A stretch of DNA of 64,000 nt, from assembly GCA_013180625.2 (NCBI GenBank), contig SNVD02007657.1, forward strand, positions 243,140-307,139. Direction: 5' to 3'. Positions 33,193 through 45,036 of the stretch are shown one piece after another. Numbering within the stretch: position 1 is the stretch's first letter; each line of letters starts with the position of its first letter. This DNA is from Boswellia sacra. Lineage: Eukaryota; Streptophyta; Magnoliopsida; Sapindales; Burseraceae. The notes below the pieces were generated by a model. It was not told the origin of the DNA. It made no database searches and worked only from the letters and a program-made list of their open reading frames with translations. The position numbers and the translations under genes were made by a program.

Positions 33193-35195
33193 AGTACACG
33201 TTCATGCATGTCGGTTTAATTAATTTCAATTCAAGATTTTTCTGGACTAAGGACATTATTAGCTTATTCATAGCCAGACCCTTGAACGATATTATAATTT
33301 AGGCTCGGAAGTTACTACGACAATTGTGAACTGATGTGACTGGTCAATATGGGCAACTCGTTTGTGTCTGATACGATACATTTTGGTCATAAATTGTGCC
33401 ATTTGGCTCTCATCCTCGGTTCCTCATCATTTTCGACTTTCAAGTTTCATGTTACAAAGAATTTTATAAGATTTGAGACAAGTCAAGTTCTACTTTTATC
33501 AAACGAAAGTTAAAAATAAAAACAATAATTGAGGGCGTGGTTAATTAGAAATTGTTATAAACTTGCTTTTAAGGACTCTTTTGTGTGCATTAATGAGAAA
33601 GAAACTGAAGTTCAGATTTTTAAGATTTAAAAAAATGTCTAATAGATAAGTTTTAGAAGTAGAAGTTTGCCACGTTTTCTCAATCTCACATCTTCTACTT
33701 TATAATATGTGAAGCACTTTATTATTTCTGTTGTAAGTTTAATTTTGAAGAGGACAACAGAAGAAACTATTCTAATATACTCATTGGCACGTTTGGATAA
33801 TAATTTTTGACACGACACGAATACAATACGGAATTAATAGGTTATTGTTGATACAATAATTAATTGGATCGTGTTAGTATTAGAATACTTAACATGATTA
33901 ATAAATATGTTAGATTCGTATGAAGGGCGTCTAATATATCAATTAATGACACAAATAGTTAAGTCTATTGTGTCAATTTTTAACCTGAAAACCCAATTAA
34001 TGATATAAATTTTATCTACTTGTGACAATAGTATTATAAATATGAAAATTTTATATTAAGAAGCAAATTAACATATATAATAGCAAATAAAAATGATTTT
34101 AATTATTTTCTTCTAAATAATTGTTCATATTAGTAGGATAAGTTTAATTAACATAAATACATAAGAGGTGGTTTGTTATGCTTATATGTATTAAATAATT
34201 ATGTAGACTATATAAGTTAATAAGATGCAATTACAACACGTTTATTAAATAGATAACGTATTTCTTAAATGGATTGTATCTATATTTTAAGTCTTGATAC
34301 ACACGAATAATTAAATAGGTCAACTTCGTATTAGCTAAAATTTCATTAATTCATATCTTAACACTATACAAATACAACACAAACACAAATTGCTTCCCCT
34401 ATCAGTACACAAACAGAAGCAACAAATGGTTAATTAACTGAACTTTAGATATTGTCTCTGGTGGAGTATGTAAAGGAAAAGAATATTGAAAAAAGAGACA
34501 CCAGTCATTGATATTTTATTATATAAATTACGGTTTAAGTTGTGCGATGAGAGATTTCTTTAGTCTTAGACGTTAAATAAAGTCTAGAAGCAGGAAGTTG
34601 ACTATACTAGCGCAATATGATCGATCTTCCTGAAATTTGCACTATATTCCTTTCCGCATGAAATATTAAAGGGAAAAGTTAAAAAAATAGTAAATTTTTT
34701 GAGGTATTTTTAAAAAGTTAGATATCATAACCAATTTAAACATAAATACCAAATTTATGTCTTGTTGTCAAATACATATATAATACAAGACAATTCGAGT
34801 ACAATATCCTGAAAATTTGACAAGTATCTTGATTGGCTCAACATTAGCTTAACAGTACTCTCCTAAGATTCTTGCGTAACAATGCTTATTAACTAGCTAA
34901 TATTGTTGGGCTATCTAACAAATAAATTTGTTATCCCAATAACTCAACATTTGGTTAGACAATGAAATAATTAAGATTTGACTATTTCTCTAGATAATCT
35001 TAGAAGTGACGATTCTACAATCAAAACTAAACTGTTCAAACCATGACAAGTCTAACTGCAATCAAAAGCCGAGACATAAACTAGCCTCAGGTAACAAAAA
35101 TCTGAGAAAACAAAAATTAGCCCATACATGTCTTCCAAATTAAGATGGATATGAAGAACAAAGAATAACCTTGAAACTTGACAGTAATATAAGCC
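33193..35195. other. Intergenic DNA between the PR-4 and mTERF regions
   Basis: AT-rich, no gene supported. It contains a degenerate hAT-type MITE copy at about 33.80-34.40 kb. Confidence 0.55.
33800..34400. mobile_element. hAT-type MITE, copy 2 (degenerate)
   Basis: It follows the element at 16172-16677 along its length. Shared blocks include GACACGACACGAATAC, AATTAATGATATAAATT, GATTACAACACGT-like sequence and a right-hand CTTGATACACACGAATAA block. It is more diverged, and the end motifs and target duplication are not clear. Confidence 0.6.
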
Positions 35196-35204
35196 CACAG
35201 AGCA

Positions 35205-35880
35205 CCAATGTCAAGAGGATCCACTAGGTCTAAATTGCAGAAAACTTCTTACATCCTAGTTTGTGTTTACCCAAGGCAATCGTCTGGGCTTTGTTAATCA
35301 GACTTTCAATATCAAACGATTCAAAAACAAGATATAGATATTCCAAGCACATGGACAATCCAATTTCAGCTTTTAGTATCTTAGATTCTTATTCATTTGG
35401 AAACAAAATGAAAGTTTGTAGCTCATGTTTAGTCATTAACACCTACCTTATAGCTTAAAATCCATACTTCTAGTAAACTTCCCTGATTTAAGCATTCAAT
35501 GTGATGGATGCCATCTAAATTTTGATAGATTCTCATCCTTGGACCAACCCCACCTGTCATTAACCTCACTCACAGATTTGCTAAACCCATTTCCTCAACA
35601 GGCTATAAAAAGATAAGTCAGGTGGGGTCGAATCCCATTTCCTAAACTTCACAAACAATATTGCAAAGTTTTGAATGCCTGCAACATGCTGCTGTCGCAA
35701 AAAGAAATCTCAGATTGGGGAGCACCATTTTCTTTCAAATTAAAGTTCAAGACTTGGAGACATATTTCTCCTTAAATCCAAGAAAAATGTCCAAATGCTC
35801 ATGCTTCAACATTTTCACGGCTTTTCATCGAGAACGTGTACTTTCTTGAGTATATTATAAGTGGGGCAGTATAAACAAAG
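35205..35880 (-). pseudogene. Old mTERF-like relic downstream of the intact mTERF gene
   Basis: Minus-strand sequence near 35548 reads RWGWSKDE, the same block as RWGWSKDD of the gene at 37902-39113. Around 35680-35745 CAACATGCTGC and neighbouring sequence match the gene's AACCEHSK region. The rest is too worn to translate. It shows that a tandem mTERF duplication existed before the whole block was copied. Confidence 0.6.
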
Positions 35881-37901
35881 ATGTTCTTCAGAATCATGAG
35901 GTGATGTATTGACTATTGGAGAAAAGATAACTTCTACCTTTAACTTGATTTTGCGAGAATTTACATACAAATTAGAGAAAATAATTTAGTTATCATGCCC
36001 ACCTTGTTAGAATCCTAAAAAGTTTCACAATCTCTGTAGATCTATTATAAAACAAACTTGCAGAACGTGTAACAAAAAGAAGTAATTCGTCTAAGTAATT
36101 TTATGTTTGCAAGTCCCAGAAATAACTGGAGGAAGCGAAACCACAAGTATGCAGAGATTTGTTGCTCTAACTTTAGGGTGTAAAATTTCTTAAATATAGA
36201 TTTCGTAAGTTGTTTATGACATGTTAGTAATAATATTAACCCTAGCGTTGTGAACCAACATATATAATTGAAAGCTGACATGGAATGAGTTGTAAAAATG
36301 TGCAGAGCCATCTAATAATAAGAAGGTCTAGAAATAATTATAGTAACAAGCTCTTTAGGCTTCTAAATTTGAGTGACCAACGATTGCCTTCATAAAAGTT
36401 CTATTTGCTGCTAGTCCAAGAATGATGGGAGCAAAAGCGACAGTATGTATAGACTTTCAGCTCTGCGATTGTTGTAGAACTTATAAAACATAAAATCTGA
36501 TAGATTGGTCTATGACAGGCTGGTATCATAATTAGCCTATGTATATTCTGATCATATAGAGTAGATTTTCTACCATCATGAGAAGATGGTATCAATATTT
36601 AGCCTAGCTAACCGCAGTACAGATTGTTCAAATCTGCACGTTCTGCAGAACCAAACTTTACCAAATGACTTGTTATATGCATTGCTCACTCATCTATTAA
36701 CGGAAAATGAGCTTCTACATTTGCTTCAGGATGTCATTTCTTCAAGTTATCGTCAAAGGCAAAGGCGTTCAATGCCGAATAAAAATCCGTGTAATTTGTT
36801 TCAAGAAAAAATGACCATGTTGCCCACTAACTACGATGGTTAAACACAGTTATGCTATCAGATGAACTCAAACATGCACCCAACCACTAAACAGGCGTGG
36901 TTTGCACACAAAACAATTGGTCAGATCTATGCCATGCAATTATTTTCACTTTGGTGTTAATACTGGTTTGCTCAAACAAGATCATTAATATGTTTTCTGC
37001 AGGACACATATCTATAAGATGTATAAATTCAATTCATATGAACAAATCTGCGACTTATTGTAAGTTCTAATAGCAGATCTCATGATAATTATTAATTTTC
37101 AAAAAAAAAAAAAAAAGAATACAGAAAGGCACAATGTGCAGGCACAACCTCAATGTGAAATGAATGTTATTGATAATGTATTTATAAATATAAATTGCAA
37201 TAACAAAAATAAAAATAGTAATTACATATAGATTAAGACTCAATCTCATTTAGAAAGCTTCTAGCAACTAAACTTGAAGTGGACTAGGAGAAGACTTAAG
37301 AATTAGATTAGCCCAGAGATAAATGCCTGCATTTTTTTTTTTTTAACTGCATCTCTTCTGTGATGCATGAGCTGAAGTTTTTGAGGTTGAAAAATAATAA
37401 CTGAAAAGAGATTAATGATGGAGATAACTTTCTGCAGCTTCACAGAAGAGTAAAAGTGGAAGACTTATAAAAGAACAGTATGCAGTTGGAGTAGAAAGCA
37501 CTCCCATGAACCATAATAAAAACATTAGAGTCCAAGTTGACAACAACCAATCAACATATATACTCTAATCGCAAAAACAATGGATTCAACCCAAAATTAA
37601 AATACATTAACTAATAGAAAAACACATAAGGATGACTATCTGCCAAAAACTCAATTTCCTCTATAAAATATCTGTCCGTAAGGTGACTTACAAGATATTA
37701 TCCGTGTTATCACAAGACTATATTGACATTATAACATCTTAAAATAAGTTTCATATAAGTCAACTAATATAGATCTTTTGGGTGCAGAGGTCTTATTGTA
37801 CTATTCACTTCATGCCATAAGCTAAATATATAACTAATACTCTGTATATCTAAAATGTTGAGATCAGCAACCATCAGAAAAAAAGAGAAATATTAATGGT
37901 C
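35881..37901. other. 3' flank of the mTERF gene within block A
   Basis: No gene is supported. Segments 36.07-36.33 kb and 36.33-36.60 kb look like diverged copies of each other (CCCAGAAATAACTGG / CCAAGAATGATGGG, then TATGACATG / TATGACAGG), and both are found again in block B. Confidence 0.5.
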
Positions 37902-39113
37902 CTATAGATCAACATTTCCCAACCTCTTGAATCCAGAATTCACATCCAGAACATGAAATTTTCCTTTATAAGCATTCAACAACTGAGGAACTTCTTTCTG
38001 GAATTTGGTTACGTACCTATCGATAAACTTGCTTTCCCCACATAATAAGAAAGTGTTTGGACATATATCTTCTTTGATCAATCCCTTGGATAGCAACATC
38101 TGAACAACAGAACACCTTGGAACAATCGTCTTCTCTAGGCTGAATAGGAGAACATTTGGCATTCTGACAATATCTTGAGATAAAAAACCCATTTTGTTCA
38201 CAAGAACATCCATAACTTTTGTAATTTTCTCCTTAGATATACCCATACACTGTGGATGCTTCTTAAATGCAGCAAGAGTGTCATCCTTAGACCAACCCCA
38301 CCTCCCATAAACATCAAATTTAGATTCCCAAACCGATTTCTTCATCTTGAGGATCATTGCAACCGCTAAGACAAACATAACTCGGTCCAGGCTGAAACCC
38401 ATTTTCTTAACCTCATTAACAGCCTTACAAAATTTAGAATGTTCACAACATGCTGCAATTGGTTGATTGGTCAGGAAAACAGCAATCACAGATTGAGGCA
38501 CTTCAATTTCTTTCAAAAGAGAAAGATTTGGAGCCAGATTAGTGGTTAAATCCAGGCAGAATTGCCAATGCAAGCGTTTCATAACCTTAACAACTTTTTC
38601 ATCAAAAAAGAGCACATTCTTAAGAACTTTGTAATTGGGAACAATACGTTTCTTCAAACTCGAACCTAAAAAAGTTGGAGTCTTTGATATGAAATTGGCA
38701 AGGTCATTCCTTGAAAAGCCTATTGAACTGAGAAACTCGATCTTGGGCAAAATTATCATCTCGGGATCAAGTATAAGCACTTGTGGGTATAACCTCACCA
38801 TGTGGGAGATCTGGGTATTGGTGAAACCATGGCTGCTGAGAAGCCTAAGGATTGAGTCCATTTTTTCTATATTAATCAATTTAACTTTCTTAGAAGTAGA
38901 AACGGAAGATTCTAAAGACAGCCCACATGAGTTCATCAAATATGAGACCGTCACAGACTCATTTTTTATAGCTCTAGGAGATGATGAAAGCAACCTAAAC
39001 CTAATGGTGAAAAAAACATTTTGAAAAGAACCCAAATGAGTAGTGTAGTTTATGAGAGAAAAATGTCTATGGAGAAATAGTGGAATTTGTCTTGTAAAGA
39101 GAAAACGAAACAT
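37902..39113 (-). CDS. mTERF-family protein, organelle-targeted
   Basis: A single uninterrupted ORF of 403 residues with no intron, as usual for this plant subfamily. The first 51 residues are rich in Arg, Ser and hydrophobics with no acidic residue (MFRFLFTRQIPLFLHRHFS), as in mitochondrial presequences. From about residue 80 the protein consists of mTERF helical repeats, visible as recurring hydrophobic/Pro blocks (LLSSHGFTNTQISHMVRLYP, EFLSSIGFSRNDLANFISKT, YGRWGWSKDDTLAAFKKHP, VNKMGFLSQDIVRMPNVLLF). Length is normal. The family binds nucleic acid in mitochondria or plastids and affects transcription, splicing or translation; the specific target cannot be inferred. Start chosen at the ATG that gives the presequence and is conserved in the pseudogene copy. 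The gene lies in the duplicated block A. Confidence 0.93.
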   Translation of the reverse strand: MFRFLFTRQIPLFLHRHFSLINYTTHLGSFQNVFFTIRFRLLSSSPRAIKNESVTVSYLMNSCGLSLESSVSTSKKVKLINIEKMDSILRLLSSHGFTNTQISHMVRLYPQVLILDPEMIILPKIEFLSSIGFSRNDLANFISKTPTFLGSSLKKRIVPNYKVLKNVLFFDEKVVKVMKRLHWQFCLDLTTNLAPNLSLLKEIEVPQSVIAVFLTNQPIAACCEHSKFCKAVNEVKKMGFSLDRVMFVLAVAMILKMKKSVWESKFDVYGRWGWSKDDTLAAFKKHPQCMGISKEKITKVMDVLVNKMGFLSQDIVRMPNVLLFSLEKTIVPRCSVVQMLLSKGLIKEDICPNTFLLCGESKFIDRYVTKFQKEVPQLLNAYKGKFHVLDVNSGFKRLGNVDL

Positions 39114-39260
39114 AGTGAACTCACCGGCACCAGGCTACTAATAAAACCAACTCAACTTTTAACTGCATTAGATTACACAACTACAAATGAAGTCAACCTT
39201 CTTCTTCTTCTTCGGTAATCTGATTGCCATGGCTACCAAGTTTTATGAAAGCGACACCCT

Positions 39261-39760
39261 TCCTTCGTATTGTTGAGCTGTTGCCCAATGCTCTTGGCAG
39301 ACCATTCTGTTCTGCACAGGGGTGGGTAGAGCCAGGATTTGAGCTCTAGAGAGGCACTATAAAACTGCGTTCTTTTTTGTCTCGTAAACTCCTTTTTTTT
39401 TTTTTTTTTTTTTTGTTGTTGTTGTTGTTGTTGTTGGAGGAGTAGGCCATTCGTGGAAGACGTGTTTTTTTTTTTATTTTTATAATATATTTTTATAAAA
39501 TATTTTTTTTAATATTTTTGGAGTTCAAATTTATTCTTTTTCAACTCTTCTTTTTCTGTTTTGGTCTTCTATTTTCTTCTTCTCTCTTCGTTTCCAAGTT
39601 CAAAACCCGTTCCCATATTTTGTAGGTGCTGTTCACTCATATCTCTTCCTTCACTCAACTGTAATCCGAACTCTCGTTTCTATTTCATCACACCCATGTT
39701 TTAATGAAGCATCCCCACCCATCCATTCCTGGAAACCTTCAACCTTCATTAGCGTATTTG
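39261..39760. other. Intergenic DNA with poly-T and GTT repeats
   Basis: A poly-T run at about 39391-39414 leads into (GTT)n at 39415-39436. The preceding AGAGCCAGGATTTGAGCTCTAG is like the ends of plant transposons. Together these suggest a transposon remnant, not a gene. Confidence 0.5.
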
Positions 39761-40700
39761 CTAAAAATTTTCTAGAAATTGACAATCATTAGAAAAAAAT
39801 CTGGTATCGCAGTCGACGAGGATGAACAAAGCCGAGATATGTCGAGTGTCATCGAGTGTCGAGGGGTTGTGTCGGATCGAATCTCGACATGTCAGACGGT
39901 AGTGTCGAGTGACTAGGGGTTGTGTCGAGTGTAGGATCGAGTGTCGTGTTAGTGCGTCGAGTAGAGTGCCGAACATGACGAGTGTCGAATATAAATTTCA
40001 TTGAGTTCGTATGTCGAGTATTGGTGTCGGGTTAGTCGAGCGTCGCGTGTCAAGTGGTTGTGTAGTGTCGCGTGTCGAGTGTCTTGTGTCGAGTTGCGTC
40101 AAGCGTTTGGGCAGAAAATTCGGTTTTGTCATTGTATAAAACGTTCATGTATGAACGTTCAGTTTCCATGAAATGGAATAGATACATATTTATCATTATT
40201 AAATGTATCATAAGAAGTCTATAAATAGACTTGTAATAAATGTGTATAGTTCCATTTTTGTCAAAATTTGCTAGAAATTGACAATCACTGGGAGAAAATC
40301 TGGTATCGCAGTCGACAGGGACGAAGAAGACGAGATTTGTTGAGTGTCATCGAGTGTCGAGGGGTTGTGTCGGATCAAATCTCGACATGTCGGACGGTAG
40401 TGTCGGTGACTAGGGGTTGTGTCGAGTGTAGGATCGAGTGTCGTGTTAGTGCGTCGAGTGGAGTGTCGAACGTGACGAGTGTCGGATGTAAATTTTGTCG
40501 AGTTCGTGTGTCGAGTATTGGTGTCGGGTTAGTCGAGCGTCTGTCGTCGTGCATCGCGTGTCGAGTGGTTGTGTAGTGTCGCGTGTCGAATGTCTTGTGT
40601 CGAGTTGCGTTGAGCGTTTGGGCAGAAAATTCGGTTTTGTCATTATATAAAATGTTCATGTATGAACGTTCAGTTTCATGCTTCGTCAATGTATGTAACA
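39761..40700. repeat. Tandem duplication of a unit of about 500 bp rich in TCGAGTGTCG
   Basis: The unit starting CTAGAAATTGACAATCA (39771) recurs at 40269. In each unit GGTATCGCAGTCGAC introduces about 320 bp of degenerate TCGAG(T)GTCG motifs in the same orientation, followed by a hairpin AACGTTCATGTATGAACGTT (40141-40160; near-identical at about 40651). Units differ by small indels (for example an added CTGTCGTCGTGCATCG in the second). The apparent ORFs on both strands here (runs of CRVSSV or TRHSTLD) arise from the repeat. The locus continues to the shared arm ending at 41906. Confidence 0.85.
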
Positions 40701-41260
40701 TTAATGTTTTAAACACAAGTTTTTGTGCTTTTTCATTAAACTAAATATTCGTGTATGAGATTCTCCTTTATGTGCTTTGTCAGGTATAATACATTCATGT
40801 CTCTTTACGAACAATGTATTAGACCCGAATTTATGTGGTTCGTCAATATATAAACCATACGTGTGTTGTGCGTAAATTCTCATTCATGTATGAGTGCAAT
40901 GGGACGAGGTACACGTATGTACTAATACAACCGTAAATATGTATTTACAAGTTTTCGTACCACTAAACATGGAAAACATATGTGACTATACAAAAAATTT
41001 CACTATACAATAAAGTATAAAAAATCCACAAACTAACTACCCAAAAATATGTGTAACTATACATCATATATGCATGACATGAAATCATGGTTTAGTCGTG
41101 TTGGGCTGCTGCTCAACCTCTTCTGAATCTCAATCTAATTCAGGGTGAAGGACAGTCCAAATTCACTTGCCATTTGCTTCAACCTGCAAATACAAGACCG
41201 TTATAGTTAAATATGATGTAAAAAGGTAAAAAACAATGCAAAAAACAAGCAACTTGCCAA
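40701..41260. other. Unassigned sequence inside the TCGAG locus
   Basis: It contains dispersed palindromic ATTCATGTATGAG/ATGAACG-like motifs related to the hairpin of the duplicated units. Minus-strand translation near 41100-41200 gives VEANGKWIWTVLHPELD-like sequence for a short stretch, which might be an exon remnant of an autonomous relative. I cannot identify it. Confidence 0.3.
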
Positions 41261-41906
41261 AACGCTCGATGAAACTCGACAAAATCTGACACTCGACACA
41301 AGACATACCGAGTGTCGGATTTCCGACACTCGGCACAAGGCGTATCGAGTGTCGATTTGGCATCCGACATAACTCGACACGTCGTGTCGAGTGTCGAGAT
41401 GTGTCGAGATAAAACTGATACTCTTCATCGTCTACCTCGCGACGAAACCCGTCAGTTTTCATAGTTTTCATACACATCAAACCACAAAATTCACCTAATA
41501 ACACTAGATTTATCCCTAAAAATACAGAATAAGTTCACAAATCTGACGGAAACTCAAATCCCCAATTAAGATTTCCTAAAAACTGAATCAAATCTAACGA
41601 AAGAGAAAACAACCAAATAAATCATAAAAACGGACGAATAAACGTACCTCAGTATCGATTCTTGCTTCTCTCTGCGTCGTCTTACTTCTGTCCTCAGAGG
41701 AGGCTCGTGTCGGTTTGCGTTTCCAGCGGTGTCGAGGGGTTTCGGATATATTTGTTTGAAGAGGGAAATAGGGCTTTGGGAATAATTCGAAAGGTTAAGG
41801 GTATTTTAGTCATTTTGTCAAGAAAGTGTATATGGCATAAAAATTTTTTAGGATGTGTCCAAATTTCATTAAGGGCCTCTAATTGTGTCCATTTTTTCAA
41901 TTTTTC
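41261..41906. mobile_element. Partial copy (right arm) of the TCGAG foldback MULE family
   Basis: From about 41380 it is collinear with 50815-51319: CACATCAAACCACAAAAT, TTATCCCTAAA, AAGTTCACAAATC, TCTCTGCGTCGTCTT, GGTTTGCGTTTC, AAGAAAGTGTATATGGCAT and GGATGTGTCCAAATTTCA occur in the same order. The right terminus is the same ATTGTGTCC..TTCAATTTTT. The TCGAG motifs at 41270-41420 read CGACACTCG, as in the right half of the foldback array. The matching left arm was not found at 39.3-39.8 kb. Confidence 0.75.
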
Positions 41907-43190
41907 CTTTTTTTTAATCTTAACTAAACACATTTATAGTAAGCACTATAAAGTGAAGTGAAAAAGAGAAGAAAATACTTGAGTGAAAATATCGTAGGAA
42001 GCAAAGGTGATCTTGTTTGTATAATTAAGCATTTGTTATTTGTTAACAATATGTGTAATGGGAGCATGCATTTAGTTTAAAATATTATTTGTTAATAATC
42101 CTTTTATTTATACAATTTGTAAGAACAAGTGTTTTGGATTTATTTCCAAACGCATTTTATATTTTTGTTTCCAAAATTTGATGTCAATGATTCATTTTCA
42201 AGCACATATCTTATTTTTGTTTTCAAAATTTTAGCTCAAGAATTCATTTCCAAACACATACTATTAAAACCATTTTCAAATTTGCATTTTACGAATTCAT
42301 TTTCAAACGCATATCTTTACTTAAAATACATTCTCTAAATCATAGAAATTCATTTACCAAATCATTTTGGAAACAAAAACACATAATTCAAAAAAAGAAC
42401 ACAGTGTAAAACATTAACTCAAATAGTAAGTATATTAGTATATAAACGTACCACTTACTACTTATAAAAGATAAAGCTAACACTATCTAGCTATTACAAT
42501 ACTAATCTAATAATAGTGCATTTTAATTAAAAAAAATTACAAACGTGGGCATATTTTGAATTTTCCCATAAGTGAATTATCCATATTAAGAAAGTTTTAA
42601 GAAATAGATAACAAAGCAATAAATAAATAAAAAGAAACTAAAACTTTGAACAAATTTAAAAGCATCTAAAGTTGAAATCATATATATATATATATATATA
42701 TACATACATACATACATATACATATAAGAAATTAGGGGAAAAAAATAGGCTGAATATTGCGGCTCCATCAACTTCCTACTGAAACAAGAAAACTACTATG
42801 GTCAGTAGTGCCGGCAAGAGTTTCTGATGTGTCCATCCAATGCTAATGTTAGTAATAGGATAAATATTTGGACATCAACTAGCTCTTTTTGCTTAGTACA
42901 AGTGACTTACCTTGAGCCTCCCCCTTTACGTGTTTATATAGTTGTTAAGCTAGTCTTGAGAACAGGTGTAGCAAGTAGGTTGACGACATGGGCAATAAGT
43001 CCAATAGATCATGGGGTGATGTGCAACTGTCCATGAAACAAAGAAAACAAGACTTACGTGGTTGTTGTGAGTGTTTCCTATATTTTCCATGTAAGCAAGA
43101 GGGGTAGATCCTTAGTTTTGTGGAATCTCTAGAATTCAATGCTCTTGCGCAATCAAGATGCAAGAAGAAAAAACAAGAATCTTTTAACTC
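41907..43190. other. AT-rich intergenic DNA
   Basis: It contains the roughly 53-bp repeats at 42140-42320 and an (AT)n-(ACAT)n microsatellite at about 42681-42726. The piece 42760-43160 is less AT-rich and has open frames on both strands, but none is recognisable. Confidence 0.5.
42140..42325. repeat. Degenerate tandem repeat, about 53 bp unit, roughly four copies
   Basis: Units begin TTTCCAAACGCATTTTA, TTTTCAAGCACATATCTTA, TTTCCAAACACATACTATT and TTTTCAAACGCATATCTTT, each preceded by (G)ATTCATT. Spacing is 50-58 bp. Confidence 0.65.
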
Positions 43191-43239
43191 CTTAGCAATT
43201 TAAAGCCCATGGGGATGCACAGAGACGTATTATATCCCA

Positions 43240-43740
43240 AAAAACCACCAATGTCAAGTGGATCCGTTATATCTAAATTGCATAATACTTCTCTCAGTTT
43301 TAACGGAACACCTTGGAGCAATCCTCTTCCCTGGGCTCTGTGTGAAAACAATTGGGATTTTTTTCACAACAAAGTCCATACCTCTGGTAAACTTCTAGTC
43401 AAAAGAATACACTATGGTCGATGCCATCTAAATGCTACAAGAGTGTCATCCTTGGACCAACTACACTTCCCATGTGCCTCAGTCTTAATTGCTACACCCC
43501 TTTTCTTAACAATACATAATGAACTTAACTCAGGCAGAGTTGAATCCCATTTCCTTAACCTCACTAATATGGCTAAGTTTAAAAAGTGTTTGCGACATGC
43601 TAGAGTTGCATAATGAAATCGCAGATTAGGCACACCGGTTACTTCAAAAGATCAATAATCGGAGCCATATTACTCCTTAAAGCCAAGGGAAGATGTCCGA
43701 ATGCATGCACTTCAAAACCCTACTAACTTTTTATCGAGAA
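43240..43740 (-). pseudogene. Old mTERF-like relic, block B copy
   Basis: The open piece 43412-43633 contains SWSKDDTLVAFRWHRP, matching GWSKDDTLAAFKKHP of the intact gene, preceded by a worn LACRKHFLNLA region matching its CCEHSKFCKAV segment. It corresponds to the relic at 35205-35880. Confidence 0.7.
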
Positions 43741-45003
43741 GCATATATTCTTGAGTTTATTATAGTTGGGGCAGTATAATATAAAGAAAGATGTTTTCCA
43801 GAATGCTGAAGTAAAATGATGTATTGCTTATTAGATTTTGCATTAAACTAGATTTTGCGTGAATTTACATACAGATGAGAGGAAAATAATAATGTAGTTA
43901 TCATTCCCATCTTGTTAGAACACTAACTTTAGGGCGTAAAATTTCTTCAATATAGATTTGGTAGGTTGATTTATGACATGTTAGTAATAATATTAGCATC
44001 AGCATACTAAGCCAACATATATAATTGAAAGCTAACTGGGAAATAAGTTGTAAAAATATGCACAGAGCCATCTAACAATGAGAGGCTCTGGATGTAGATG
44101 TAATCCTAGCAACAAGGCTTCCAGATTGAGTGGCCAGAGACTGCCTTCACGAAGTTACATTTGCTAGTCCGGGAATGATGAGAGCAAAATGCAACACTAT
44201 ACAGAGAGATGGAGCCCTGCGATTGCTGTAAAACTTATAGAACAAAGATTTGGTAGATTGGTCTATGACAGATTAATATCATTATTAGCCTATGTTTAAT
44301 ATTGAGCAGAAATTTCTACAATTATGAGAAGATGGTATCATTGAGCCTAGCGGACCGCGATATAGATTGTTGAAACCTGCAGGTTCTGCACAGAACCAAA
44401 CTTTAGTAAATGACTTGCTATATGCAGTGTTCTCTCATCTATTTACCTAAAATAAGCTTCTAATTTACTTCAGCATGTTTATTTCTTCAACTGATCGGTT
44501 ATCACCCAAGGTGAAGGCTTTCAGTGTCAGTAGAAACTATGTCATTTGTTTCATGAAAAAATGACCAAGTTGCCTGGTAAACTAGGATGGTTGAACACAA
44601 TTATTCAAAAAAAAAAAAAAATCAAGATGGAAAATATGTTATCAGATCAGCTCAAAAACGCCCAGGAAACCTTTAAACAGGCCTGGTTTGCATCTGAAAC
44701 AATTTATAAGATCAATAACTTGCAACTATTTACTTTTGATATTGATACCAGTTTATTCAATCAAGATCTCAATATGTTTTCCTCAGGACACATATCTATC
44801 AGATGTATAAATTTGATCGTATTATGTGATATCCTGTAAGTACCAATAGCAGAACTCATAAGAAATAGACTTACGAAAGAAAGAATAAAAAGACACATAC
44901 ACCCCCTATAAATGACCAACCTCACTATGAAATGAATGTGATTCATAATGTCATTTATAAATATAGCATGAATTGATAAAAATAAAAATAGTAGTTATAT
45001 ATA

Positions 45004-45036
<33 letters not shown>

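Larger units (their letters stand above)
35200..39260. repeat. Segmental duplication, block A (mTERF block)
   Basis: The block is collinear with 43230-46960. Matching segments occur in order: CACCAATGTCAAG (35204/43244), an older mTERF relic, TAGGGTGTAAAATTTCTT (36175/43931), GACATGTTAGTAATAATATTA (36219/43975), the mTERF gene itself, and the upstream CTTCTTCTTC sequence ending near 39250/46955. Divergence is moderate with many indels. Block A keeps the intact gene. Confidence 0.85.

Noticed and set aside
38635..39024. 129-codon plus-strand ORF
   Set aside because: It is antisense to the intact mTERF gene, with no independent features.
40268..40716. ORFs of 65-113 codons in the duplicated TCGAG units
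   Set aside because: They have the same cause: a repeat without internal stops in several frames.
41694..41933. 79-codon minus-strand ORF matching part of a hypothetical protein-like frame at 51069-51281
   Set aside because: Similarity between the two frames reflects the shared foldback arm, not a conserved protein; both contain the element terminus.
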